The notes beneath the pieces are model-generated. The model searched no databases, was not told where the DNA came from, and saw only the letters and a program-made list of their open reading frames with translations. Shown piece after piece: positions 26,680 to 36,573 of a stretch of DNA of 64,000 bases. The translations under genes and the position numbers were made by a program. Numbering within the stretch: position 1 is the stretch's first letter; each line of letters starts with the position of its first letter. Source of the stretch: Anaerolinea sp. (GTDB lineage Bacteria; Chloroflexota; Anaerolineae; Anaerolineales; Anaerolineaceae); assembly GCA_020725865.1 (NCBI GenBank), contig DYEC01000019.1, positions 120,452 through 184,451 on the forward strand, written 5' to 3'.

Positions 26680-26715
26680 CTGGAGCTGTCTTCAAAGACA
26701 GCTCCAGTTTGTTTT
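26680..26715 (+). terminator. Rho-independent terminator between protease and preA-like genes
   Basis: CTGGAGCTGTCTT and AAGACAGCTCCAG form a 13-bp stem with a 2-nt loop, followed by TTTGTTTT on the plus strand. The minus-strand tail (CGTGTTTTG) is weaker. Confidence 0.88.
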
Positions 26716-26731
26716 ACCCAGAAACTCAGTT

Positions 26732-27919
26732 TTATAAAACCTGGGATCGCTCCATCATTGTAATACCATCTGAGGGACAAATGCCGACGCACAGACCACA
26801 TCCATCGCATTTCATCACATCCACAACCGCCTTTTTATCCTGCATAAATAATGCCTCAAACCCGCCCGAATCGCATGCGGTAATACACAACCCGCACCCA
26901 TTGCAACGGTTGGGATCAACATACGCCAATAGCTTGATGCTCAAATCAAGCTCCGGATAATGGCGAAGCTGTGGCAATGCCTTGCCCACTAGATCAGAAA
27001 CCGAAACAAAGCCTTTCGTATCCAGATAATCACTCAATCCTCTGGTCAGCCGTTCAATAGTTTTGAAACCATTCCACATGACCGCCGTCGCCAGCTGAAC
27101 CAAAGAGGCACCAACAGAGATGTATTCAGCAGCATCCTGCCACTTGCTGATCCCTCCACAGCCGACCAGAGGCACATCCACAGTGCGTGCAATACTGGCA
27201 ACACAACGCAAAGAAACTGCCTTGAGCCCCGGACCACTGTAACCGCCAAAAATACCAATTCCACCTACTGAAGGTAGCGGCGACAATTTTTCCAGATCAA
27301 TTCCAGCCAGCCCCGAAAGCGTGTTGGTTGCAGTGATGGCATCGCCGCCAGCATCTCTGGCTACTTTAGCGATCAGAGTGATGTCCGTTACATTCGGGGT
27401 GAGCTTGATCCACAAAGGCAAACGCGTTACCTCACGCACCCAGCCGACCACCATCGCCAGGGATTCTGGATCCTGCCCAAGCTGTGCGCCCCGGGCCCCA
27501 TGTGCAAAATTGGGACAGCTTACGTTCACCTCAAACGCATTTACCCCATGCGGCTCTAATGCATAAACGACACGCTGCCAGTCCTCCGGATTGCCCCCAC
27601 CCATAATATTGGCAATGATCGGACGATCAGGGAACTCATCCCGAATGCTCTTCAGCTCATCAACCCACTGATCAAGGGTTAAGTTTGTGATCAGTTCGAT
27701 ATTCACCATACCCTTCTTGTCCCGTCCGTCCTTGAGAATGTAAAGGCGCGGACTTGGGTTCCTGGTTGGTTCCAGCCCGACGGTTTTTAGCACCGCACCA
27801 CCCCATCCGGCGCGGAATGCTTTTTTGATCATATGTGCATTTGTTGTGCAGGGTGAAGACGCAACGAGAAACGGGTTGGGAAATGTGATGCCGGTAAATT
27901 GGGTTTCTAAATTTGCCAT
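26732..27919 (-). CDS. preA: PreA-like dihydropyrimidine dehydrogenase / dihydroorotate dehydrogenase with two [4Fe-4S] clusters
   Basis: A 395-aa protein: a class-1 DHOD-type FMN barrel (residues 1-300; FEVNVSCPNFAHG, ATNTLSG, VGIGIFGGYSG) followed by a ferredoxin domain with CNGCGLCITAC and CDGCGLCVGIC. This is the PreA subunit layout of NAD-dependent dihydropyrimidine dehydrogenase. The flavoprotein partner PreT is not next to it. With a hydantoinase 9 kb away it may take part in pyrimidine-like ring reduction or oxidation; a purine role is speculative. Confidence 0.88.
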   Translation of the reverse strand: MANLETQFTGITFPNPFLVASSPCTTNAHMIKKAFRAGWGGAVLKTVGLEPTRNPSPRLYILKDGRDKKGMVNIELITNLTLDQWVDELKSIRDEFPDRPIIANIMGGGNPEDWQRVVYALEPHGVNAFEVNVSCPNFAHGARGAQLGQDPESLAMVVGWVREVTRLPLWIKLTPNVTDITLIAKVARDAGGDAITATNTLSGLAGIDLEKLSPLPSVGGIGIFGGYSGPGLKAVSLRCVASIARTVDVPLVGCGGISKWQDAAEYISVGASLVQLATAVMWNGFKTIERLTRGLSDYLDTKGFVSVSDLVGKALPQLRHYPELDLSIKLLAYVDPNRCNGCGLCITACDSGGFEALFMQDKKAVVDVMKCDGCGLCVGICPSDGITMMERSQVL

Positions 27920-28179
27920 ACTTCCTCCAGTAAGACACCTTCACACAATAGGAAACAAAATATTTCACAACAACACCGTCACTTACCCCAATCGAACCAA
28001 GAACTCAACGACTCGCTTGCTTTACCGGAATGACTTTAGCATAACAATCCGACCGTGTCAACAACATTGCCAACTCATTGCTTGATGCGTTGTGTTCCGC
28101 CGCTTAGCATAATCAAAAATTAACACCCAACAATAATGCAACCCAGATAAATCTAAAAAGCCCTCTTGCACCAGTTTTG

Positions 28180-30078
28180 TTACCGCTTCGCCAGTCGCCG
28201 GATGTCCCCCTCTCGAATTGTTATCCCCTGCGTGTCCAGATATTCCAAAAATGCCAGGGCATAGCGTCGGCTCGTTTGGAAACGATCACGAAACTGTGCC
28301 ACAGTAAGTGTCTTCTCAGCGGCAAAATGCTTGTTAACTTCGTTCAAGAGTAATTCGTAATCCGTCTTGCGAAAAACTACTTCAGCAGAAACTTGTTTCA
28401 ATTCCCCCATTTCAACCAGCGCATTGTAAAGTTCCTCTCCAACAACCTCACGACATTCTTTCACCGAAGGCGGTGAAAACGGCGCGTCAGCAAATCGGCG
28501 TAATAAAGCATCTACAGTGCTTTTCTGTTGAGCAGTCAGGCGAATCACATGCTCACTCAACGCGATCTGTGCGCCATTTTCCCTGATATTACCTTCAGCA
28601 ATCCAGCAACGTAATGCAGCATTAAACCAACGTTGCGAGCCTTTTAACCGGCTTTTCAACTCCTCGCGCGGCATCCCGGAGCGCAAAGGAAACGCCTTGT
28701 GGTACTGCGCCAGCTCATCCAGGGCTTGCTGTCGTTTTCGTTCCCATTCGGGTCGCGCCACTATAAGCACATCTGCCTCCGCTGTTATCTCACCCCCTTC
28801 CAGTTGAATCACCTTTCCCTCAGCGATGAGACGCCGAATCACCTGCAACGCATCCCCTTCAGAGAGGTGAGTATGCTGGATCAATTCTCGCAGCGACACA
28901 GCTCCCAAGCCCAGCAAAGCCTGCAAAAGCACTTCATCCGGCGATCCTTTACGCATTGCCTCTAGCGTTTGGAGAACTGCCCTATCAAAGCGTTTGTGTC
29001 TATTTCGTGGATGAGGGTCAAGCACCACCCCGCCCCCCAGTGTCTCACCGGGCGAGGGTCGGCGCAAAATGTAACGATCGCCTCGCACAGCTACAACCGG
29101 GGACTTCAACTCCAGTTGCAGCCAGCCTTCATCCCCTGGCTGGATTTCCTCCCCCCCCAACAGCCGCACCCGTGCCACTACCTCGGCAGCGCCCAGAAAC
29201 AATTTTGCCTCCGCATTATGACGCAACGGCTGTGGGATGTCGGACAATAACCGAAAATGCACATCCAGCAGACTGGTGGAACGATAGTCGCCCGGATGAA
29301 CCAATACATCACCACGCCGTATCTCGTCCACATTCACCCCGCTGAGATTTACCGCCGTACGGCTTCCCGGCACAGCTCTGGTCTCCTTGCGTTTATGACT
29401 TTGCAAACCTCGAATCCGTCCGCGCAAACCGCTGGGCAAAATCTCCACTTCTTCTCCAACCTGCAAACAACCATCACTCAATGTGCCGGTCACAACTGTC
29501 CCAAAGCCAGCAATAGTAAACACCCGGTCAATTGGCAGGCGAGGACGTCCCAGGTCCGGGCGCAGCGGTTGCTTGGCTAAAATCTCCGCCAGAGCACTCC
29601 TCAATTCATCCAGCCCGCTTCCATTTCTGGATGAGACGCGCACGAGCGGCGCTTTTTCAAGAACTGTACCACGCACTGCTTCGCGAACATCCAGCTCGAT
29701 CAGTTCCAGCCACTCTGGTTCACCGACCAGATCAATCTTGGTCAGAACAATAATACCCGCCTGAATCTGCAAGAGATCCAAGATCGCCAGATGCTCGCGG
29801 GTCTGTGGCATAACCCCCTCATCCGCCGCCACAACAAACAGAACAGCATCAATCCCACCCACACCTGCGAGCATGTTCTCAATAAAGTCGCGATGTCCGG
29901 GAACATCTACAATGCCAACTTCCTCGCCATTAGGCAATGTCAACCAGGCAAAACCGAGATCAATGGTCATCTCGCGTTGCTGTTCTTCTTTAAGGCGATC
30001 CGGGTTGATCCCGGTCAGAGCGCTCACCAGACTGGATTTGCCATGATCCACATGTCCAGCAGTTCCCACCACTCGCAT
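28180..30078 (-). CDS. selB: Selenocysteine-specific elongation factor SelB
   Basis: A 632-aa translation factor. An EF-Tu-like GTPase occupies the N-terminus: [12 protein letters not shown] (G1), DVPGHRDF (G3), TKIDLVG (G4). Beta-barrel domains follow to about residue 340, then a C-terminal winged-helix array (about 370-632) that binds SECIS hairpins. It delivers Sec-tRNA to UGA codons. The presence of the last third separates it from EF-Tu and IF2. selA, selD and selC are not in the window. The probable client OsmC lies 3.6 kb away. Confidence 0.95.
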   Translation of the reverse strand: MRVVGTAGHVDHGKSSLVSALTGINPDRLKEEQQREMTIDLGFAWLTLPNGEEVGIVDVPGHRDFIENMLAGVGGIDAVLFVVAADEGVMPQTREHLAILDLLQIQAGIIVLTKIDLVGEPEWLELIELDVREAVRGTVLEKAPLVRVSSRNGSGLDELRSALAEILAKQPLRPDLGRPRLPIDRVFTIAGFGTVVTGTLSDGCLQVGEEVEILPSGLRGRIRGLQSHKRKETRAVPGSRTAVNLSGVNVDEIRRGDVLVHPGDYRSTSLLDVHFRLLSDIPQPLRHNAEAKLFLGAAEVVARVRLLGGEEIQPGDEGWLQLELKSPVVAVRGDRYILRRPSPGETLGGGVVLDPHPRNRHKRFDRAVLQTLEAMRKGSPDEVLLQALLGLGAVSLRELIQHTHLSEGDALQVIRRLIAEGKVIQLEGGEITAEADVLIVARPEWERKRQQALDELAQYHKAFPLRSGMPREELKSRLKGSQRWFNAALRCWIAEGNIRENGAQIALSEHVIRLTAQQKSTVDALLRRFADAPFSPPSVKECREVVGEELYNALVEMGELKQVSAEVVFRKTDYELLLNEVNKHFAAEKTLTVAQFRDRFQTSRRYALAFLEYLDTQGITIREGDIRRLAKR

Positions 30079-30094
30079 GGTTCAGTAACCTCTT

Positions 30095-31276
30095 TTACCG
30101 CTGAGAACGTCCAAAATTACGCTCATAATCTTCCAGCCACTGTTGAGCAGTGGATGCCAGATCCTGCAAACGTTTCTGGGTTTCTTCTGCAATCTGATGA
30201 AGCGTATCCTGTAGTTCGCGCGAAAGGTCTTCAAGTATAGCCAGACGTTCACTCAGTTTTTCATATTGCCTGCCCAGTTCACGCTGATTTTCCTCCTGAA
30301 TTAGAGCGTAATTTGTCCAGCGTTTCTGATCATCAGCCTTGAACAGTACCCACTCCTGGCGAAAACGATCTTCAACCAGACGCTGCATTTCAGTGATTTC
30401 GTTGATGCGCCTTTCAAAACGCTGTGCAGTTTCGTCCAATCCCTCTTGCGAGCGGCGAATGGAGCGCTGAAGCGTCTCCATTGTCTGCACATGCGCCTGC
30501 AAATCTGCTGAGAGCTTTTCCACATCGCTAAATTTGGTTTCCCACTCTTTCCAAATCCGATCCCGCTCCACCGATTGAAGATTCAACCGCTCAATAAACG
30601 CCATTTGGGTCTGTCTACGCTCATTTTCAGCCGCCTGTAACTCTCCAATTCGTAACTCCTGTTTTCTCAAACTATCTTCTATCAAATCCAGCTTGCCACG
30701 CTGTTCGTCCTGACGCTTGCGCAAGGCGGTTGTCTCACCTTGAAGATCGGTCAAACGTTTGGAATCCTGCCGTCTGCCTTCCTCCAGCAAACGGAGAGCG
30801 CGGCGACCCTCCTCATCTGCCCGGCTGTTCTCCTCAAACTTTTTGCTGAATTCATCTATCAAGCGCGAGAGACGCAATTCCTCTTCCACGCGCGCCTGAA
30901 GACCTTTTTTCAATTCCGTGATCGGTTCCTGCAACTTGCGAAGCTCGCCCACATTTTTATTGAGCGCTTCCATTTCTCCACGCCACACCTTCTCCATCTC
31001 ACGTTCATGCTCACTGCGCTGTTTTTCTATTGATTCAATTGAGCGTGAAAACTCAACCCGCAATGTTGCTATCGCTGAATCCAGCTGGTCAAAGCGAGCG
31101 ATCAACGCCGAAAGGCGAGCTGTTTCACCACTTAATTCCTTGATGTGTTGAAGCTGAGTGGAAGTCATATTTTCTAACGCCGCAACTCGTTCTTCTAACG
31201 TTGCAATGACTGTTTTATCCTTGCGGCGCTCATCATCCAGCCATTCCAGTTTGTTAATGATCTGCTCCAGATCCAT
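30095..31276 (-). CDS. Long coiled-coil protein of unknown function
   Basis: A 393-aa protein that is almost entirely heptad-rich, charged coiled coil (Glu, Arg, Gln, Leu), without signal peptide or membrane segment. It is cytoplasmic and probably dimeric. I recognise no catalytic domain. It sits 16 nt upstream of selB in the same direction, so the two are probably co-transcribed, but no link to selenium metabolism is evident from sequence. Confidence 0.7.
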   Translation of the reverse strand: MDLEQIINKLEWLDDERRKDKTVIATLEERVAALENMTSTQLQHIKELSGETARLSALIARFDQLDSAIATLRVEFSRSIESIEKQRSEHEREMEKVWRGEMEALNKNVGELRKLQEPITELKKGLQARVEEELRLSRLIDEFSKKFEENSRADEEGRRALRLLEEGRRQDSKRLTDLQGETTALRKRQDEQRGKLDLIEDSLRKQELRIGELQAAENERRQTQMAFIERLNLQSVERDRIWKEWETKFSDVEKLSADLQAHVQTMETLQRSIRRSQEGLDETAQRFERRINEITEMQRLVEDRFRQEWVLFKADDQKRWTNYALIQEENQRELGRQYEKLSERLAILEDLSRELQDTLHQIAEETQKRLQDLASTAQQWLEDYERNFGRSQR

Positions 31277-31353
31277 CTTTCGCCTCTTTATGTAAGGTAG
31301 CCTAAAACTGACAGACAGGGATACACTAGAAATAGTTTACCTTCATTGGGTAT

Positions 31354-32742
31354 CTACTGCAAACGCTCAAAGGCATCTAATAAGCCAACCAGATTTCTTG
31401 TCAGCCATCCCGGAAAAATTCCAACAATAATAATAGCAAGCGTCCCCAGCACCATAAACACAACAGGGATTACTTTCTCAGCAAATTGATAATCCTGCTC
31501 CGAGCGCGCCATGCTGTTTAATAATCGCAAACCAGCCACGAACAAACCACCTCCCCCAATAAAGACCCAAAACGCAGTTACAGGAGCCACTTTGACAAGT
31601 TGCTCCAATAAAAACAGACGCATCGGAAAGACGGCTAGTAAAGGCAACCCTGCAACCGAAAGACAACTGGCTAAAATTACCCCTGCAGTTACCGGCTTAC
31701 TGTGTAACAAACCCTCAACATCCTCCAGCGTTACTCTTTCCTGTCCGGAGAGATTTGCCAATGCCAATCCCCACACCGCTAATGATAACAGACGACCCAC
31801 AAACAGCGTGGTGAAAATTTCTAACCCTACACGGCTGTGCAAGCTCAGCGCCAGTAATGAAAAACCATTCTCCATAAGCACTGCATAACCATACATTCGG
31901 GCAAGCTCACGCTCAAAAGCCACCCAAATCCCCCCGATAATAACCATAATCGCCCCGATCAGGCGTAGAGCAACATACAAAAGACTGAAATCTCTCAACC
32001 AGGCAAACGTGTTGAGGAAATCCAGACTCAACAGGAAAACAATGGTTGGGAAAAAATTCAAAACAAAACCCGCCACATACGGGTTCACTTCGCTGGTCAA
32101 TAACGGTACCCAGGAATAAAACGGAAAAATAGCCAGCCAAAACGCAAATCCCAACGCCATAAATAAAACAGCTTGCAAGAGCAACCGTTGATCGGTTGGA
32201 TTCGCTTCGACAATGGTGGCAACCCAGCCAGCAAACATAATAAACGGCATTGCCAGCGTTTGAAAAATGACATAACGCAATATGCCCTTACCCGGCACCT
32301 GTCCGGGCGGGATGAGCATTGGGATGCTGAACAACACTGCCGCTTCAATAAACAAAGCCGCATATAAAAAGGGTTGAACAGAGAGCGCCGCCACCAGGAA
32401 GGCAATCACTGCCAATCCTAAAGGTGCAAATGTACGTCCAACCTTTACAACAACGGCACCGATATACCAGAAAGCACCCATAACAAAAATGAGCATCAGG
32501 AAAGAGCGATCTCCTGCTTCAAACACAAAGCTCCGTCCCAGAATTATCCATGTTTCCTTCAATTCAATGGACAAACCCAAAAAGTTTATTACTCCCCCAA
32601 TAGGTAGCTTCCAGGCAAGCAGTGCCAGCAAAAGATTGAGCGCACCAATTGCCAGGATGCATAACAGCTTCTGGTTTCGCAAAAACCAGAAAACAACTGC
32701 AGCAACAAGCGGAATGCCAATCCATAACAACGCTGCACTCAT
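31354..32742 (-). CDS. NuoM/NuoN-like proton-translocating antiporter subunit
   Basis: A 462-aa polytopic protein (about 13-14 helices) of the Mrp-antiporter/complex I subunit family. A charged pattern typical of the channel is seen around VLMENGFSLLAL and in the helix bearing EDVEGLL. It lies 2 nt after a smaller membrane protein and together with the gene at 33332 forms a three-gene cassette. No NuoB, NuoC or NuoD-type or hydrogenase subunit is adjacent. Confidence 0.75.
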   Translation of the reverse strand: MSAALLWIGIPLVAAVVFWFLRNQKLLCILAIGALNLLLALLAWKLPIGGVINFLGLSIELKETWIILGRSFVFEAGDRSFLMLIFVMGAFWYIGAVVVKVGRTFAPLGLAVIAFLVAALSVQPFLYAALFIEAAVLFSIPMLIPPGQVPGKGILRYVIFQTLAMPFIMFAGWVATIVEANPTDQRLLLQAVLFMALGFAFWLAIFPFYSWVPLLTSEVNPYVAGFVLNFFPTIVFLLSLDFLNTFAWLRDFSLLYVALRLIGAIMVIIGGIWVAFERELARMYGYAVLMENGFSLLALSLHSRVGLEIFTTLFVGRLLSLAVWGLALANLSGQERVTLEDVEGLLHSKPVTAGVILASCLSVAGLPLLAVFPMRLFLLEQLVKVAPVTAFWVFIGGGGLFVAGLRLLNSMARSEQDYQFAEKVIPVVFMVLGTLAIIIVGIFPGWLTRNLVGLLDAFERLQ

Positions 32743-32744
32743 GT

Positions 32745-33335
32745 CTAGAGTTCCTCCAACGTATTCACAACCATCAAATAAGAACCAGCTAGCGCCAGTC
32801 CCAGATTAGCCATTGCTAAAAGCCCTGCCACCAGAACCGAACTCTCAACCGCAGCGTATAAAACCTCAAACCCTGCCAGAGCAGTCAACAACCCAACAAA
32901 AACGCGAAACGGCTCGCCACTTATCCCCATTTGCAGTATACCAGCACCAATCAGCAGCGAACTTCCCCATAGGACCTGCAAGGGCGCTGCAAACCACCCC
33001 GACACCGAAGGCGCAACCGAAAAAACCACCAGCCAGACCACTCCAATCGCAAAAAGGCGGAATAAAAAACCCTTCACAAAAATCCTGCCGTTTTCCCCAT
33101 CCTCTCTTCTATCCGTCTGAGCTGCACCTAGAATAGCAGAAGACATCCAGCCCACCACCAGTTTGACCACTGCTAATCCAATCGGCCAGACCATTGCAAC
33201 CAACCAGGCAACTGCAAGATACTGGGCCACCAGCGCCAGGACAGTATATCGCCAGAGGCGGCTGACAGATATCAGTGTGGTTGTTGCCAATAAGATAAGA
33301 ACCGGAATTATGGCAAGCTGTTGTTGCAGGATCAT
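32745..33335 (-). CDS. Small polytopic membrane protein in a complex-I-like cassette (HyfE-like?)
   Basis: A 196-aa protein with about 6 hydrophobic helices. The start is placed at ATG 33335, which overlaps the preceding gene stop (ATGA); the 50 codons further upstream lie inside that gene. Size, topology and position between two NuoL/M/N-like genes suggest the HyfE/HycD-side small subunit of group-4 hydrogenase-type complexes, but I cannot confirm this by motif. Confidence 0.6.
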   Translation of the reverse strand: MILQQQLAIIPVLILLATTTLISVSRLWRYTVLALVAQYLAVAWLVAMVWPIGLAVVKLVVGWMSSAILGAAQTDRREDGENGRIFVKGFLFRLFAIGVVWLVVFSVAPSVSGWFAAPLQVLWGSSLLIGAGILQMGISGEPFRVFVGLLTALAGFEVLYAAVESSVLVAGLLAMANLGLALAGSYLMVVNTLEEL

Positions 33336-34930
33336 GGCAGGCTTCCGGAATAAAAAATTGAAATCAGCAATGTTAAGATTAACAACGCCCACAAAACCCC
33401 GCCCTCTCCTTCCAGGAGAACTGTCAAAAAACGTACTACACCCTGCACCAGGCGAAACACAAATGCGATCAACACATACAGCCAATCCAAGCGAAAAACC
33501 GCCGCCAACACTCTGCCAACTGGCTTAAAGAGCAGGAATAACCATTCCGCTCTCTCTTGGTCTGCTGAAACCAGCTTTCCATAACGCATCAGAAAAACCA
33601 GCCCAACCGTCAGTGTGATGCAGATCAAGCTCACCCACCAGTTTCCAATCGTCAATGAACCCTGCCAACCGAATAAACCGATCAGCCAAAACGAAAGCGC
33701 CAGCCAGAACAGTCCCAACGGATAAACCACTTGCACCCAACGGTCAAGACCCTCAACGGATGCTCCTTCGGAAATGGCATGTCGGGTAAAACCGGTGAGC
33801 AACAGGCTGAACGCTACTATCAAAACCACGTCAAGCGCATTGAATGGCAACACAACCAAACCCTTCAAGCCACTGGCAAGCGGCGTAAAAGGCAACCCGC
33901 TCAATCCCAAAAGCGCCATAGCTGGAATGAGAAACAACCGCGCCTGGCGAACAGAGTAGAGGAACAGTACCCCCCCCGCCAGGATCGTCGCTATCCCCCA
34001 GATTGGCGCTGCCGTCGGTCTGCCACGTACAGCGCAGGCAACTGCAATACCCGCCAGCGAAATCAACCAGTAGGGCCTACCAGCCAGTTCATCCTTCGCG
34101 GTAAGCCACATAACCGCGCCGTAGAGCGCCGCCAGCGAGGAGAACATCAAGAAATAAGGCGCCAGTTGTGGAGAAACCACAGCAGGCGGCAGGCGTCCTA
34201 AAATAACCAACCCGGAAGCTGGCACAACCAGCCGAAGCACGGTTCCCAATCCGCGCCGCATGGGTGGCTCCTCTACAAAAGGCAAATGTAATGGCAACAC
34301 TCCCAAACGCAAACCTGCCGCCAGCAGCAGGAAGATACCTGCCCGCTCGTCAAATTTCGATAGGGTCATTGGCTTTCCCAGATAATCACTATACAATACA
34401 GCTCCCACCACAGCCAGTGTCCCTGCCAATCTGGCAGAAAAGGATAGAACTACCCGCTGTGTCAGTAAGCGCTGCACTCGCGAACCCAGCAAGACACCCA
34501 GCTCAATTAGATCTACCAATGTCCAGGACAAGATCACTGCCATTGGAGTCGCTGCCAAAACGGTAGCAATGCCCGCAGCGGTTACCCCCATGCTGCCTGT
34601 CCATGCCCATGGGTTGGGAAGCTGCTGAATACGAGTAGAGGCGGTTAATAATACTCCCAACAATAAGCTCACCAGTGCAAAAGCATAAGGCCAGGAAATG
34701 CTGTCAAATTGAAAGATCAGCGTAGAGAACTCCTCCCCTCCAGGTCGCCAGTCCTGTAAATTGAGAGAAACGCCAGATTGCCAGCGCAAAACTAACACCG
34801 CCACCCAGACTAGAAACGCACTAACCACCGCAACCAACCATGCCACACCCATGCCGCCGCGCGTGCGATAGATGATGAGAATAGCCGCACCCGCAAGCAG
34901 CAAAAATCCGATTAAAACAATAATTAACAT
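33332..34930 (-). CDS. NuoL/HyfB-like membrane subunit
   Basis: A 532-aa, very hydrophobic protein (about 14-16 helices) resembling the proton-channel subunits of complex I and hydrogenase-4. RLGVLPLHLPFVEEPPMRRG, a variant of the family loop with a Lys/His and acidic residues, is visible near residue 210. It starts the three-gene membrane cassette and is 21 nt downstream of the hydantoinase gene, so the four may be co-transcribed. Confidence 0.72.
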   Translation of the reverse strand: MLIIVLIGFLLLAGAAILIIYRTRGGMGVAWLVAVVSAFLVWVAVLVLRWQSGVSLNLQDWRPGGEEFSTLIFQFDSISWPYAFALVSLLLGVLLTASTRIQQLPNPWAWTGSMGVTAAGIATVLAATPMAVILSWTLVDLIELGVLLGSRVQRLLTQRVVLSFSARLAGTLAVVGAVLYSDYLGKPMTLSKFDERAGIFLLLAAGLRLGVLPLHLPFVEEPPMRRGLGTVLRLVVPASGLVILGRLPPAVVSPQLAPYFLMFSSLAALYGAVMWLTAKDELAGRPYWLISLAGIAVACAVRGRPTAAPIWGIATILAGGVLFLYSVRQARLFLIPAMALLGLSGLPFTPLASGLKGLVVLPFNALDVVLIVAFSLLLTGFTRHAISEGASVEGLDRWVQVVYPLGLFWLALSFWLIGLFGWQGSLTIGNWWVSLICITLTVGLVFLMRYGKLVSADQERAEWLFLLFKPVGRVLAAVFRLDWLYVLIAFVFRLVQGVVRFLTVLLEGEGGVLWALLILTLLISIFYSGSLP

Positions 34931-34951
34931 GGATGGTCAAAACCCCGTGGG

Positions 34952-36370
34952 TCAAACCAATTCACTGAAAGGCTGACGACGCAGAAAACGCCCCATACCG
35001 GTTTTACCTAGCCACTTTCCCCGATCCACGATTAGATGCCCTCGCAGGAAAACCTTTTCAGGAAATCCGACCAGCTCCCAACCTTCAAATAAGTTGTAAT
35101 CAGTGCGATGCTGTGCCACTCTCACTCCATAAGTCACGCGACGCTCCGCATCCCAAATAACAATATCTGCATCTGCACCGGGCATTAAGGAACCCTTTTG
35201 CGGATACAGACCAAAAATTTTTGCCGGGTTCGTGCTGGTCAAAGCCACAAACTGATTTGCTGTAATTCTTCCCTTGCCCACCCCGTATGTCCACAAAATC
35301 GGCAAGCGGTCACCGACCGCTGGTAAACCGTTGGGTATTTTCGTGAAATCACTCTTGCCCAGCTCCTTACCGGGAATGGCAATCTCTTTTCCCTCATAGA
35401 GAATTGGTCTCGTGCCGTCATAAAAGAACGGACAATGATCGGTTCCCACAGTCTGCAATGTGCCATCGCTTAGCCCTTCCCACAGTCGCTGATTATCTGC
35501 AGCAGTGCGCATTGGCGGTGAGCAAATCCACTTTGCTCCGTCCGGACGTCGTAAATTATCAATGGTAAAGAACAAGTACTGAGGGCAGGTCTCGCCCATC
35601 ACCGGTAAACCCCTCTGGCGTGCATACGCCAGCATATCTACCTCGCCCCCGGCGTTCATATGTACCACATAGAGCGGCGCCTCAGCCTGGGCAGCAATGG
35701 CAATGCCGCGTAAAGTTGTCTCGACTGCCCCCCAAGCAGGGCGGGTAAGCGCGTGCCACTCCGGGCTAGTATGCCCCGCTGCCAGTGCCTCTGGGATAAG
35801 AAAGTCTATTACATCCCCCATTTCTGCATGAAGCATGGTGAGCATTTGGTAATCACGTGCCAGCCGCATCACCTGAAAAATCTGGCCATCGGAGAGTTTC
35901 ATGTGTTTATAAGCCATGAAAACTTTAAGGCTGGTAACGCCCTCGTTTAAAAGAGATGGAATTTCAGCTAAAACCTGGTCGTTGTAATGGGTAATATTCA
36001 TGTGGAAACTGAAATCAACCGCCGCCTTCTCATCCGCCTTGGCGTGCCAGTTATCTATGTTCTCTTTAAGTGATCCAGCTTCATGGGGGACAAAATCTAT
36101 TACAGTGGTCGTTCCACCAAAAGCAGCCGCCTTGTGGCCGGTATAATGATCATCGGAAGAAACCGTGTTGAACATTGGTAGATCGAAATGCGTATGCGGG
36201 TCTACTCCGCCCGGCATGATCAGCTTTCCACTGGCATCCACTATCTCTACATCTTCTCCCACCTTCAATCCTACACCAACCTGAATGATCTTTTCGGAAT
36301 CAATGAAAATATCCGCTTGAAAAGTCTCCGAAGCAGTAATTAATGTCCCATTTTTGATTAAAGTTTTCAT
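34952..36370 (-). CDS. hydA: Dihydropyrimidinase / D-hydantoinase family (HyuA-like)
   Basis: A 472-aa cyclic amidohydrolase. The start at ATG 36370 follows AGAGGAAG and gives MKTLIKNGT, the normal family start. GVDPHTHFD supplies two metal His, KVFMAYKHM the carboxylated Lys region, and VGTDHCPF the catalytic Asp. It opens six- or five-membered cyclic ureides or imides (dihydropyrimidines, hydantoins). In purine-degrading clusters the homologue HyuA is a standard member, so a ureide from xanthine or urate breakdown is a reasonable guess. Confidence 0.88.
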   Translation of the reverse strand: MKTLIKNGTLITASETFQADIFIDSEKIIQVGVGLKVGEDVEIVDASGKLIMPGGVDPHTHFDLPMFNTVSSDDHYTGHKAAAFGGTTTVIDFVPHEAGSLKENIDNWHAKADEKAAVDFSFHMNITHYNDQVLAEIPSLLNEGVTSLKVFMAYKHMKLSDGQIFQVMRLARDYQMLTMLHAEMGDVIDFLIPEALAAGHTSPEWHALTRPAWGAVETTLRGIAIAAQAEAPLYVVHMNAGGEVDMLAYARQRGLPVMGETCPQYLFFTIDNLRRPDGAKWICSPPMRTAADNQRLWEGLSDGTLQTVGTDHCPFFYDGTRPILYEGKEIAIPGKELGKSDFTKIPNGLPAVGDRLPILWTYGVGKGRITANQFVALTSTNPAKIFGLYPQKGSLMPGADADIVIWDAERRVTYGVRVAQHRTDYNLFEGWELVGFPEKVFLRGHLIVDRGKWLGKTGMGRFLRRQPFSELV

Positions 36371-36573
36371 GCTTCCTCTGTATATCCTATCAAGTTTTTC
36401 GTCAAACTGATCTGCGAATATTTTACCAGCACTATCAATACAAATTCTCTGTTTACCCTTTTCAGTACACAAAGTCAACCTATATCAAATTGAATCCTCC
36501 CTCAAGGGAACAAATTCATTGTATAAATATATATGATAATTGCTGTCCAACCACTCTGAAAAGGCTGAGAAAA

